From Xiphydria camelus (lineage: Eukaryota > Arthropoda > Insecta > Hymenoptera > Xiphydriidae), in contig OY783198.1 of assembly GCA_963678675.1 (NCBI GenBank), positions 1,431,001 to 1,495,000 of the forward strand: a stretch of DNA of 64,000 nt. Direction: 5' to 3'. The notes beneath the pieces were generated by a model, which saw only the letters and a list, made by a program, of their open reading frames with translations, was not told the DNA's origin and did not search any database. A program made the translations under genes and the position numbers. How positions within the stretch are numbered: position 1 is the stretch's first letter; each line of letters starts with the position of its first letter. Below are positions 24,101-32,789 of the stretch, one piece after another.

Positions 24101-27100
24101 TCTTCAAATCATGATAATCGAGAATGTACGAAAACGAAATTTTCATCTCGCACCTCGCGTCTCGTAACTCGGTAGCATTAACTTTACCGTTACACGCGCC
24201 ACCGGTGCAATTGGCGACGCCAACGTCTCTGCCCTGGCACGATCTCCCTCCGTGGCTCGGCGGAGGCTCGTCGCAGGACCTCCTCCTCGTGTGCGTGCAA
24301 TCGTTTCCGCAAGTCGACCACGCGGACCATCTAGACCACCCTCCGTCCACCGCTGCTACGAACAGAAATGTTATCCGTGTCGAGAGAAACGTCGCATCTC
24401 CGTCTTTCTCCTCCTCGTCCCCCTCCTCCTCACTTTCTACCCTCGCGTTTACACCGCGCAACCTTACCTCGCGGTACGGCGACACCTTGCCTCGAGAATT
24501 GTACAATCGTTGTAACTCTAAAGACTCACCGAGGGGACTGTTGTTGCCAATTTCCTGGGGCGCTCCCGCCGCTATTCCATGGCGAGCGTGCGGAGACAAG
24601 CGGACAACGCGTTACGATCGAAAATACGTGACGAGCGAGTATCAAACGTGCCGCGACAGAGCGGGTGATGTACGGCACCGGCCGTAAATTCGTGAACACC
24701 CATTGGTATTGATATTCGTAAGATCAATATTCATAGATTTATCGCGGGCTCTGACGTCGATATTACAGGTATACTCCACTAAGAATTTAGTACAACGAGG
24801 AACTACCAATCTTTTAGTTACGAGATATCAGTGAAAGGGTTAACGTGAAAAATACTTGGACCTAGTTTTTTTCCCCTACAAAAACCTGTTGAACCACTCG
24901 AATCGATCCGATATCGCTGAACTCTACTCCCCCTTTTCTCCGTTAAACCCAGTTCCACATTCGTCACAAATTTGCGTACGATAATACCGAAGGTGGGCGA
25001 GCAATTACAATATAGGGGAGAGTTGCCTAGATGGAACCGGTACCTAAATTGAACCTCCTGGCTATTTTAAGTAAATGAGCATTTCCACATCATCTATCAG
25101 TAGAAATTTAAACTTTAGTTCCGTTCAGTACCCCTTGACATTTCTTCAATTTTTCGCGAAAATTGAAATCATGTGTACCGGAAAAGAATTTTGTCACGGA
25201 AAATCATCGATATTTCGGTCTTCCTTTGAGATATCCTCGATATATCTATAATGTTCGTAATCAGCACGAAAAAATATATAAGATAGGATGGTCGAGAGTT
25301 CAATTTTTCGCGAAAATTGAAATCTTTGAAATCGATCTCTCGACCGCCCTATCGGATGTATTTTTTCACGCTGATTTCGAAAATGACAGATATATTGACG
25401 ATATCTCAAAGGAAATATAAGATATCGGTGATTTCATGTACCAGAAAATTACTTTTTTCACGAAAAATCATCGATATTTCGGTCTTCCGTTGAAATATTC
25501 TCAATATATATATAATTTTCGTAATCAGCGCGAAAAAATACATAAGATAGGATGGTCGAGAATTCGATTCCAGAGATTTCGATTTTTGCGAAAAATCTAA
25601 GGCATACCCCTTAAATTTTTCGCAAAAATCGAAATCTCTGGAATCGAATTCTGGATCACCCTATCTTATGTATTTTTTCGTACTGATTACGAAAATGACA
25701 GATATATTGACGATATCTCAAAGGAAATACAAGATATCGGTGATTTCATGTACCAGAAAATTACTTTTTTCACGAAAAATCATCGATATTTCGGTCTTCC
25801 GTTGAGATATTCTCAATATATATATAATTTTCGTAATCGGCGCGAAAAAATACATAAGATAGGATGGTCGAGAATTCGATTCCAGAGACTTCGATTTTTG
25901 CGAAAAATCTAAGGGGTATGCCTTAGATTTTTCGCAAAAATCGACATTTCTGGAATCGAATTCTGGATCAGCCTATCTTATGTATTTTTTTACGCTGATT
26001 CCGAAAACCACAGTTACTAGGTCGAAATCTCAAAGGAAATACAAAATAACGCTGATTTTGTGTAGAAAAAAATTATTTGTCTGCCAGAAATCATCGATAT
26101 CTCGGTGTTCCCTTGAGATTTCCTCAATAAATCTATCATTTTTGGAATCAGCGCGAAAAAATACATAAGATAGGATGGTCGAGAGTTCGATTCCAGAGAT
26201 TTCGATTTTTGTCAAAATTTTAAGCGCCGATTCCAAAAATCATGCACTCTTATTGATGAAATCTTAAAGAATCGCCGAGATATCGATTATTTTCCATGAA
26301 AGAAAAAATGTTCTCGTACATAAAATCGCTAATATTTGATATTTCCTTCGAGATATAGTCAATATATAGAGAGTAGGTACTTATATATGTTAATAAGAGT
26401 GCATGATTTTTTGGAATCTCTGGAATCAGCAGAAATGCTCATTTACTTAAAATAGCCAGGAGGTTCAATTTAGCTACCGGCTCAATGTAGGCAACTCTCC
26501 CCTACCGATCGAATTTACGGTCGTGCGATAAGCCGACTTACTGACGGGACAAGCGGCCGAGTTGCAATCCGTCTTCTGCTGAGCGGGTCCCAGGCACGGT
26601 TGCCCGCCGTTCATCGGTGCGGGATTAGTGCAGCTCCTGGTGCGCTTCTGTCCGGCCTTGGCGCAGCGAGAGTGACACTCGGACCAGGCGGACCAGGAAG
26701 ACCAGCCGCCGTTTACTGAAACGACACGAGCGAACGCTTTTTTCCTCCGGGGATATCATGGAGAGCGGCGCAGGTGGGGCGAGCGTTTCTACCGTAAACC
26801 GTGAGACTGGCGGGCTCGCTCAGCCGCTTTGCGGCGATGTTTTCGGCCACGCAGGTATAGTTCGCCTGATGTCCGAGCTTCGCCTGACCGATGAGCAGGT
26901 GACCCTCGCTCGAAACCAAAATCGTGTCGGCGTCAGTGTCGAGGGCCGCGCCATTTCGCAGCCAGTAGACTCTAGGGGGTGGGACACCCACCGGGGGTAG
27001 ACATCTCAGCTCCGTGCCCTGACCGGCTTCCACGGAGACGGAATACGGCGGGGAGTCGAACTGCTTTCGCAGATCTGCGACGGATGAAATTGCGCGTGTG

Positions 27101-29266
27101 TCGCGAATACGATTCTTTGCGCGATAACGCGCGGAGAGAAATGCCGCGCGGCGAGAAAACTGTTTATTCGCCCGTTATCTGCCGAATGAGAATCCGATTG
27201 GAACTTTGATAGAATTCCTTTTTGCTCAAAGCGTATCACAGTGAACTATACGTTTGGGGGCGCGTGATTTAGCGCCGACTGCATCCGCAACGTCAACGAG
27301 ATGACGCACGGAGTCTGACTCGAAGAAACAAACCGTAGATCTAGCGAGACGCGAAGATCAACGTATCGCGCGGTCAACGCTTCCAAACATCTCTCTCCGC
27401 CGTACGCGTGCATTCCCGCGCGCGGATTACTCACACGCCACGTCAACGGTCGCGGGTTGACTCCTGATCTGACCCGAGCTGGACCACGCGACGCACTCGC
27501 ACTTGAACTTATCCTTCCCGAAGTACTCCTCGATCTGATCCCGGGTCACGTTCAGCTCGCAGTCGACGATCCGCGTGCCGGTGTGCGGGTCGACAAAGTC
27601 CTGCTGAATCGAACCCTTGGCCCTCTCGCCGTTGCACTTGAAGTAGATCTCGAGCGAGTGTGAGGCCTTGCAGTGCAGCGTCGCCGGTTTGCTCTTGACG
27701 ACGAAGGAGTCGGTGGGCTCCGTGAGGAAGACCGGCAGGTCGCCGCCGCCCTCGGAAATGAGCTCGATATCGCTGGCGATCGTCGCCGAGGGCACGTCTT
27801 CGTCGTCTTCATCCTCGTCGTCTTCGAGGAGATAGGAATCCTCGTCGTCCGTGCCATCCACGGCTTCTGTAAAGCGCGCCGCGGTGGATTCTCGAGGATG
27901 CGAGACGGCGGTGAAACACGGTTGCGCGCGCGCGCGGCAAAGGGTGAGATAATAAGACACCGCCCCCCCCCCTGTATCCGCGTGTACGATCCGCGCGCTA
28001 CACCCTGCGTGTTGCTAATCTCTATCCGCCTCGGAGTACCCGCTTGTCAACACGCCACGTAGCAGTGCCGGAGCGGCGTCTCTATCGGACGATCGACCCG
28101 CCGCACGCGCCGACGGAGACCGTCTTCGCGCCGTTTCGGAGGGATTTCGTGCGACGAAGTATGTGTAACGGGCGAGACCGCGCGCTGACGGCGGGGGTGT
28201 GGTGGCTCGCGCTCCTCCGCAATTTCGCGCGGATCCGAGGGTGATTCGCACGGTACTTTTCACCCCCGCGACTTATATAACGGTAAAAAGTGGGCGTCGT
28301 GAGAATAAATTCAACGAGTAGCACAGAGACGAAGGGAGAGAAGCGAGATCTCTTATACGATCTGCCGGACGAAGCTTTTTCGGTACCGGAGAGAACGAGG
28401 TCGCGATAATTATTTCTATTCCGGATTGTCTGTTGTTTGAGGATAAAAATTGTTCGGCGCAAACAGACAACTAGTGACGCCTGGGAATAATTGTACACAG
28501 TAGTCGTCGTACGCTCGACCAATTATCAAGTTTAAATATTTGATCGACGCGGTCGAGACAATTAATTGTATAATCCGTCTCTCGCCGTCCGTGACTACCA
28601 TCCAGAGACGCACATTGAACGCGCGGTGATCGATTCATCGGCGATTTCTTACGCGCCCCGTCGTACAATTATTCGCGGGCACGTCCGATTTTATATACGA
28701 GACGTGACCGATCATCGATGCGTTTACCTTCCCGATAAAATTATACCGTCGACGCGACCACGACGCGGCGCACGCCAACGCACCGCGATAGCCGCGCGAA
28801 CGCTTCGCTGCAATTGGCCGCGGTAAACGCCACTATTCACCGTCGTTTCATCCCGTGCATTGCTCTTCGTTGTGATCCAATTTACTTCATTTGCGCCGCT
28901 CGCACGCAACCGACCTCATTCTCTCGCGCGCGATCTTTTTCTCGGCGGCGGCAATTAGCGCCGCGCGTTCGATCGCCTATCGCGACAGTGACGGATAAAA
29001 CTGCAGAGGAGCGCGTCTACATATACCTTGTAAAGTACCCGCGCCCTTTCGCCGCGCTCGCTGCAGCGGCGCCGTGTACCTGCATTAATCGCGAGTGCAC
29101 GGAAAAAACGCGCTTATCTATCCGCGCGACGCGCTCGAGGTGAAAATTTCTCGTGTCGTTTACCTTCGTCGGAGGTGAAGGGACGAACGCCGGGCAGTAT
29201 GACGGTGTAGAACGCCAGTAAGAGGATGCACGCGGATCTCGGCCTCATCGCGGGGCGGATTATCAT
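20991..29266 (-). CDS. unc-5: Netrin receptor UNC5, complete coding region in ten exons (998 aa)
   Basis: Single-pass receptor for netrin; in animals it mediates axon repulsion and cell-guidance signalling, and unliganded forms can signal through the death domain (family knowledge). Coding exons on the minus strand are 29266-29164, 27866-27435, 27074-26793, 26715-26542, 24352-24188, 23839-23798, 23065-22928, 22840-22337, 22232-21248 and 21162-20991. All junctions are GT/AG and the total is exactly 999 codons with the stop. Domains by residue: signal peptide 1-29, acidic stretch 40-58, Ig1 ~79-177, Ig2 ~181-272, TSP1 275-330 and 332-385, transmembrane ~406-427, Ser-rich cytoplasmic region 446-560, ZU5 ~561-660, UPA ~690-860, death domain ~905-995. 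The order and length match full-length UNC5. Introns 1-8 are phase 1 and intron 9 is phase 2. Oddities are a six-cysteine run (744-749) and a 42-nt exon. Exons inferred by eye; no transcript evidence was available. Confidence 0.96.
21248..22232 (-). CDS. unc-5: unc-5 coding exon 9: ZU5, UPA and first half of the death domain
   Basis: Acceptor CTCCGCAG, donor GTGGGC; 985 nt, residues 614-941. It holds the rest of ZU5 (VVTCGP, KPVILQFDHCA), the UPA domain (LFTQLDHAEAFIV, LRGYVLAG, KRLRLALFAG, EISFRDIWNC) and the start of the death domain (RKQLCQCLDPPNALGNDWRM). Six consecutive TGC codons (21826-21843) encode Cys744-749 in the UPA domain, unlike the family. The exon is GC-rich at third positions, which leaves a long open frame on the opposite strand. 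It ends in phase 2, the only non-phase-1 junction in the gene. Confidence 0.97.
21826..21843 (-). repeat. Coding (TGC)6 repeat in unc-5
   Basis: Six TGC codons on the coding strand (GCA on plus) give Cys744-749 in the UPA domain. Trinucleotide slippage is the likely origin. Confidence 0.9.
22337..22840 (-). CDS. unc-5: unc-5 coding exon 8: cytoplasmic juxtamembrane region and start of ZU5
   Basis: Acceptor TTTCCAG, donor GTGGGT; 504 nt, residues 446-613. The first part is Ser/Pro/Thr-rich and probably disordered, with a YDVP tyrosine motif (residues 493-496) that could be phosphorylated. The ZU5 domain begins near 561 (GALLVLPDAGVSMSVPEGAV) and continues into the next exon. The junction codon Glu614 restores the RPRLPEG motif. 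Confidence 0.95.
22928..23065 (-). CDS. unc-5: unc-5 coding exon 7: transmembrane helix
   Basis: Acceptor TTTCAG, donor GTAAGA; 138 nt, residues 400-445. DVALYVGLTVACLVIGGLAF forms the single membrane helix, followed by a stop-transfer cluster (RFLRRKGRD). DVALYVG at the outer edge is a conserved UNC5 motif. Signal peptide plus this helix give a type I topology. Confidence 0.94.
23066..23797 (-). other. unc-5 intron 6 (732 bp)
   Basis: Separates the 42-nt microexon from the transmembrane exon. It holds a short CGCA tandem near 23226-23243 and a CG run at 23605-23621, and nothing coding. The other introns over 300 bp (intron 2, 27075-27434; intron 5, 23840-24187) hold nothing I recognise. Confidence 0.8.
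23798..23839 (-). CDS. unc-5: unc-5 coding exon 6: 42-nt microexon in the juxtamembrane stalk
   Basis: Acceptor TTTTCAG and donor GTAAGTCG enclose 42 nt encoding VGSAKMGGAQLTEE (residues 386-399), phase 1 on both sides. Both splice sites are strong and the phases fit the neighbours. Because its length is a multiple of three, the gene would also read through without it, so it may be a cassette exon. It links the second TSP1 repeat to the membrane segment. Confidence 0.82.
24188..24352 (-). CDS. unc-5: unc-5 coding exon 5: thrombospondin type-1 repeat 2
   Basis: Acceptor GTAGCAG, donor GTAAAG; 165 nt, residues 331-385. It carries WSRWSAWSTCG (W336, W339, W342), CTHTRRRSC and GGRSCQGR, and ends CTGGACN with a sequon at N378. 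Its acceptor lies after the 2.19-kb intron 4 that carries the large palindromic TIR element. Confidence 0.94.
25013..26504. mobile_element. Non-autonomous TIR element, ~1.49 kb, carrying a palindromic satellite
   Basis: The 73-bp terminal inverted repeats (25013-25085 and 26432-26504) match at 69 of 73 positions and begin TAGGGGAGAGTTGCCTA. Both ends carry TA, consistent with a Tc1/mariner-type TA target duplication, in which case the body is 25015-26502. No transposase frame is present. The inside is made of ~312-bp repeat units with long palindromes. It is AT-rich against a GC-rich background and sits in unc-5 intron 4. The superfamily is inferred from the TA ends only. Confidence 0.75.
25269..26230. 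repeat. Tandem ~312-bp palindromic repeat (about four copies)
   Basis: A segment starting at an A-run and TACATAAGATAGGATGG begins at about 25269, 25533, 25845 and 26156, giving spacings of 264, 312 and 311 bp. The units starting at 25379 and 25691 are nearly identical through TATTGACGATATCTCAAAGG and CATCGATATTTCGGTCTTCC. Each middle unit holds a ~70-bp-arm palindrome centred near 25605 and 25917. Confidence 0.8.
26542..26715 (-). CDS. unc-5: unc-5 coding exon 4: thrombospondin type-1 repeat 1
   Basis: Acceptor TTTCAG, donor GTAAGT; 174 nt, residues 273-330. The segment begins VNGGWSSWSAWSEC, giving the WxxWxxW motif (W277, W280, W283) that is C-mannosylated in TSP1 repeats, followed by the basic strand KRTRSC and NPAPMNGGQPC. 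Only 77 bp of intron separates it from the Ig2 exon. Confidence 0.96.
26793..27074 (-). CDS. unc-5: unc-5 coding exon 3: Ig domain 2
   Basis: Acceptor CGCAG, donor GTAGAA; 282 nt, residues 179-272. It contains the UNC5 signatures YLRKQF at the Ig1/Ig2 junction, VYWLRNG, SSEGHLLIGQA and ANYTCVAENIAAKR. C203 and C253 form the expected Ig disulfide; N250 is in an NYT sequon. The first codon is completed by the T left from exon 2 (Tyr179), which matches the conserved tyrosine and fixes both splice sites. Confidence 0.96.
27435..27866 (-). CDS. unc-5: unc-5 coding exon 2: acidic N-terminus and Ig domain 1
   Basis: Acceptor TTTACAG and donor GTGAGT bound 432 nt (residues 35-178, phase 1 at both ends). 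It starts with a stretch that is almost all Asp/Glu (residues 40-58), then the first Ig domain. Cys100, 112, 137, 157 and 159 and the CVAWSSSG motif are those of the UNC5 family Ig1, which carries an extra disulfide and helps bind netrin. There is an N-glycosylation sequon at N140 (NVT). Confidence 0.95.
27867..29163 (-). other. unc-5 intron 1 (1297 bp)
   Basis: Between the signal-peptide exon and the Ig1 exon. I see a short poly-C run near 27962-27971 and no coding segment, RNA gene or mobile element. Confidence 0.85.
29164..29266 (-). CDS. unc-5: unc-5 coding exon 1: start codon and signal peptide
   Basis: ATG at 29266-29264 opens 34 codons plus one base before the donor GTAAAC. The peptide starts MIIRPAMRPRS and continues with a hydrophobic core (CILLLAFYTVILPG), a clear signal peptide; cleavage near residue 29 is plausible. 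A second in-frame Met at codon 7 could also serve as start. The single base left over (phase 1) joins the AA that opens exon 2 to make Glu35. Confidence 0.88.
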
Positions 29267-29326
29267 CGGCTCACTCGTTCATATTCGGCAGCGAACGCTC
29301 CCGAGCACCTACTCCCGTCCGAAAAC
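29267..29326 (-). other. unc-5: unc-5 5'UTR segment with upstream splice acceptor
   Basis: Sixty bases upstream of the ATG, on the minus strand, lies a strong acceptor (TTCTCCTGTTGCAG, AG at 29328-29327). It implies at least one further 5'UTR exon at higher coordinates. The transcription start is therefore not visible, and the gene may extend many kb to the right. Confidence 0.55.
29271..29282 (-). promoter_or_regulatory. Minimal upstream ORF in the unc-5 leader
   Basis: ATG AAC GAG TGA lies 4 nt upstream of the unc-5 start codon, on the minus strand. It is a 3-codon uORF with a purine at -3 (AATATGA). Such a close, complete uORF usually reduces or gates initiation at the main ATG; that effect is inferred. 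Confidence 0.4.
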
Positions 29327-29849
29327 CTGCAACAGGAGAAGAGGGGGAAATTCGTAACGGGGCTCGAGTGCGGCGACGCCGTGACGAGTGAATTCTTAAA
29401 CGGTACGAACGCTCGTGTGGGAACATAGTTAATCGCGCAGTCGTGCGACGGAGTGTCCAAAGTATATCCACCTACGGTGGTATCACGCGTGTGACTCCAA
29501 GTCTATCCCGGTCGGAAGGAATACCGGTCGTCGTCGCGCCAGGGGACGTACTTGTACGAGATACCGCGTGCGCGCGCGTTCCTTTTCCAGTTCGGCGATA
29601 ATACATCGATACGCATGGGAACCGCGCGACGGATACGGGCGGGAATGCCGCGAGTGCACAGGCGTCTCTTTGTCGCGCTGCAATCGCCTCCCGGCTCGAA
29701 GAGAGCGACGGAGAGGACGCGACGGACGCCTAGCCGGCAACGCTCCCGCGACGCGCAGGTACGCGGAAAAGAAAAGAACGCCGGTTATAGCGTTAAGACA
29801 AAGGATCCCCGTATAACCACAGCTTACCGCTTGTGAGCTGTGGTATAAC

Positions 29850-30114
29850 AAGAGTAAGTATCCAACAAGAGGGGACAGCCGGCGAAACATCAAATGAAAT
29901 CGGTCCAGGTTGACCTTGCGCCATGATTTTGCGAGCCCAACTGTAGGGGCGGTATATGGGACAGGTCAGAAAGAGGGTTCGAACCCCTGCTGCTTTTCTT
30001 CAAGTTTCAGGCAAAAACGTATTTGTCTCTTTAAACTGAACTGTTCACTCTTCTCTCTCACATTTTCACTGCCTTGTCCAACTGTCCCCTCTTGTTGGAT
30101 ACTTACCTACTCTT
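29850..30114. mobile_element. 265-bp TIR element (MITE) with 9-bp target-site duplication
   Basis: The left end (29850-29878) AAGAGTAAGTATCCAACAAG continues GAGGGGACAG. The right end (30082-30114), reverse-complemented, is the same sequence with four extra bases (GGTA) after AAGAGTA. It is flanked by perfect TGGTATAAC repeats at 29841-29849 and 30115-30123. A 9-bp duplication is typical of Mutator-like elements. There is no transposase. It lies ~580 bp upstream of the unc-5 start codon, in the inferred 5' intron or upstream region. Confidence 0.8.
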
Positions 30115-32759
30115 TGGTATAACCACGGCGAAACCGGGCGAGATTCCGCGGTTCCGACTGAACGCTGGGCCATGAGTATAGAATTACTCGAGATGATATT
30201 TCTCTCAATTGTGCGCGCACGTCCCACCTTCGCTATTGCAGCGCTTAACGATTATTTATCTTGGTATTAAACGCCGTTTCCGTTTTTTCATCCGTGTAGC
30301 CACGCTGCGGTACAGGCAGAGCCGGCGCTCCTCGTACTCGTTTAATATTCGGGAAGGGGCCTCATTTTTTTGTTCCTCTCCGTAACCCGAGAATATTACG
30401 GATGGCCGAGAAGAGAAAGACGACATATTTTTACGAACCCGACGTTCCATCGGTACCGCTTAATTAAACTACGGGACTACGCGGGCGACCGAGACACGTG
30501 CGGGGTGATTAAAAAAAAAAGGGTTTCCCGATTTTCATCAGACTCCCTCACTGACACGCCTCAACGAGCGTGCCTGCACGATCAAACGCGCGCGCACGGC
30601 ATCTGGTACGCCTCACGCGCGCCGGTCGCCAATGCCGCGCCGTACAGTTCGGCCGCGCGTAGATCCAGATTCCATGATGCATCTTGATTTAAAAACCCGT
30701 CGGATTAACCGCGTTTCGTTCCAGCTTCGTTACCGGGTCCCGTGGGCCGTTCTTACGCGGGAATGCAGTGAGCGGCCCCGCACCGCGTTACGACGATGGT
30801 GCGCAAGAGCGGCGGAGAATACCTACGATCCGATGCGATTCCACTGTCGTTCGAAGACTCGCTCTCGTCGCGGTAAACTTTGCAAGTGGAATGGACTCTG
30901 GACGAAGCACTCGAAGTATAGTAGCAGTGGTTGTGCCGATGCGAAAACGGCGCGGGTAGAACGAAGACGGCAAGAGTCAAAACGTGCGCTTATACCCCGA
31001 GTACTCGAGACCGCGATCGCGCGGGTAGGCGGGAGGAGGAGGAGAAACTTTAATTCTTCCCCTCTTCCTTCGAAACTTATCGTCGGGTGGGAGGGAAAGA
31101 GGAGATCGCGAGACAAAAGATACTCGCGAATTACGAGACTTTCGAGTGAAAAGGCGCAGTCGGCTTTGCCTCGCTGATACTTTGTAGTATTGACTTGGAA
31201 TGAAAAGAGTAGATACGAAGCGAATAGCGCACCAAAGTATTTGCCCGATACTCGAATCAACTTTGAGCGGAGGCAGATTTTTCCTTCCACTGGTATCGCG
31301 CTTCATTTATCGTATCCGAGGATAAAGTTTCTTCACTCTCGGGATGCATTTATTCGCGGATCGATCGTACGCGTCGACGTAGTATATACGAGCTGCCCCG
31401 TGTGATGAGTCTACGGGACATTTATAAATACATAGTGTTTACGCTTATAAATGAGAGCGAGAGTAATTATTGACGTAGCGCGATTCTGCCAGTCGCACGA
31501 ATGGCGTCGTAAACCCGCCGAGATCATATCAGAACTATAAACTTTGTACGCGCTCGATGAGGTTGACGGGAATCCCGTGAATCATCCCTCGCGTAGACTG
31601 ACGACGGTGTGAGAAAAATGTCCGTCGAGCAACAGTCGACCGGCCAGCAGATCTGAACGAAATTTTCTTTGTTGATCGCGAGACTCCGCGTGAACGGAGT
31701 GACTTTCATCTCGGAGTCAAGTGTCGAAGGCGATAGAGGAACGTGCGCGTCGGTCGGCGTGTGCGAAAGAGGGAACACGCGCGTGTGTACGGAGAAAGAT
31801 TCTCGCTTTCGGACGACTGCGACCACTGGTCGTTCTCCTCCGTTGCCGGACAAATCGCTGTGCGCTTTCGCATCCCCGTCACGTCCGAATGACGCTTCCT
31901 GTTCTCGGACGTATACGCGCGACGTCCAACCCCACCTATACGAACGCCGAGTGCGAGATTTCCGGAAGGAAAAAAAGCGCGCGCGATTCTGCGTACGAGT
32001 TCGCCGCGATCGAAGCGATTGTCGATCGTCTTTTCTCTCGCTTCGACGCGAGCATTTTTCTCACCGAAAAAACTCCCACGCTTCGACGGAGGGAGAGAGA
32101 CTAGCGCGTCGCCGCGAGTGCGTCCGCGCTCGAGAGGAATGTTAAGAGTCTCGATAACTCACTCGTGATAGTAGTCGAGGAAGCGGCCGCCGACAGCAGG
32201 TACGAGGTAATCCGTTAATCGCTCAACACGTTATCAACACCATAAACACCGTTCACCACTCGGTCGTCGCTCGCGCGACTCGCATCGTCGCGGCGTCATT
32301 GCCTCGTTGTCGTAATCACACGCGCACTCTTTTTTCTCGCTCTTCCTCTCCCCTCTCTCTATTTATCCCGCGCGTACCGGAGATTTATTTTCCTTCCCCC
32401 CGATATATCACTGCGCGATCTTCGATGCCGAGCGCGCGCGCGTGCGCGCGCTCTCGCACTCGCGGGTGCAGCTTGAAAGTTTAGAGCGTGGCGCGCGGTT
32501 TTCCCTCGGAGGGATGCTGCAGCGTACGCGAAGCCAACCTCGGCGCAGGGGAGATGAAACGCGCGCAACGTACCGACACCCGCGACTCGTGTCGACCGAC
32601 TGACTCGCCCGTTGGTCTCGATGGGCGCCAGGCAGCGAGGAGTCCCCGGCGATGGGGTATGGAGTGTGGTGGTGCGTTTCCCGAGTGTGCGCCTGCGTTC
32701 GTGTGCAGGCGGGTATGCGAGGCGGGTACGGCGGCATCGGAGGGGGCAGAAAGCAACGG

Positions 32760-32789
32760 GAGAGAGAGAGAGAGAGAGGGAGAGAGAGA
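32760..32789. repeat. (AG)n microsatellite with one interruption
   Basis: AG repeats broken by GGG at ~32777. Confidence 0.85.

Larger units (their letters stand above)
24353..26541 (-). other. unc-5 intron 4 (2189 bp), two thirds occupied by a TIR element
   Basis: The longest intron within the coding region. About 1.49 kb of it (25013-26504) is the palindromic TIR element described separately; removing it would leave ~0.7 kb. The element ends only 37 bp from the TSP1-1 donor. Confidence 0.85.

Noticed and set aside
25163..26236. Similar short frames on both strands (peptides with RYIYNVRNQ or RYIEDISKE)
   Set aside because: They recur because the underlying palindromic repeat recurs; the same peptides appear from both strands and from the 13-kb copy, so they reflect repeat structure and not coding selection.
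29980..30000. GGTTCGAACCC resembling a tRNA T-arm or Pol III B box
   Set aside because: It lies inside the 265-bp MITE and no cloverleaf, anticodon arm or A box can be built around it.
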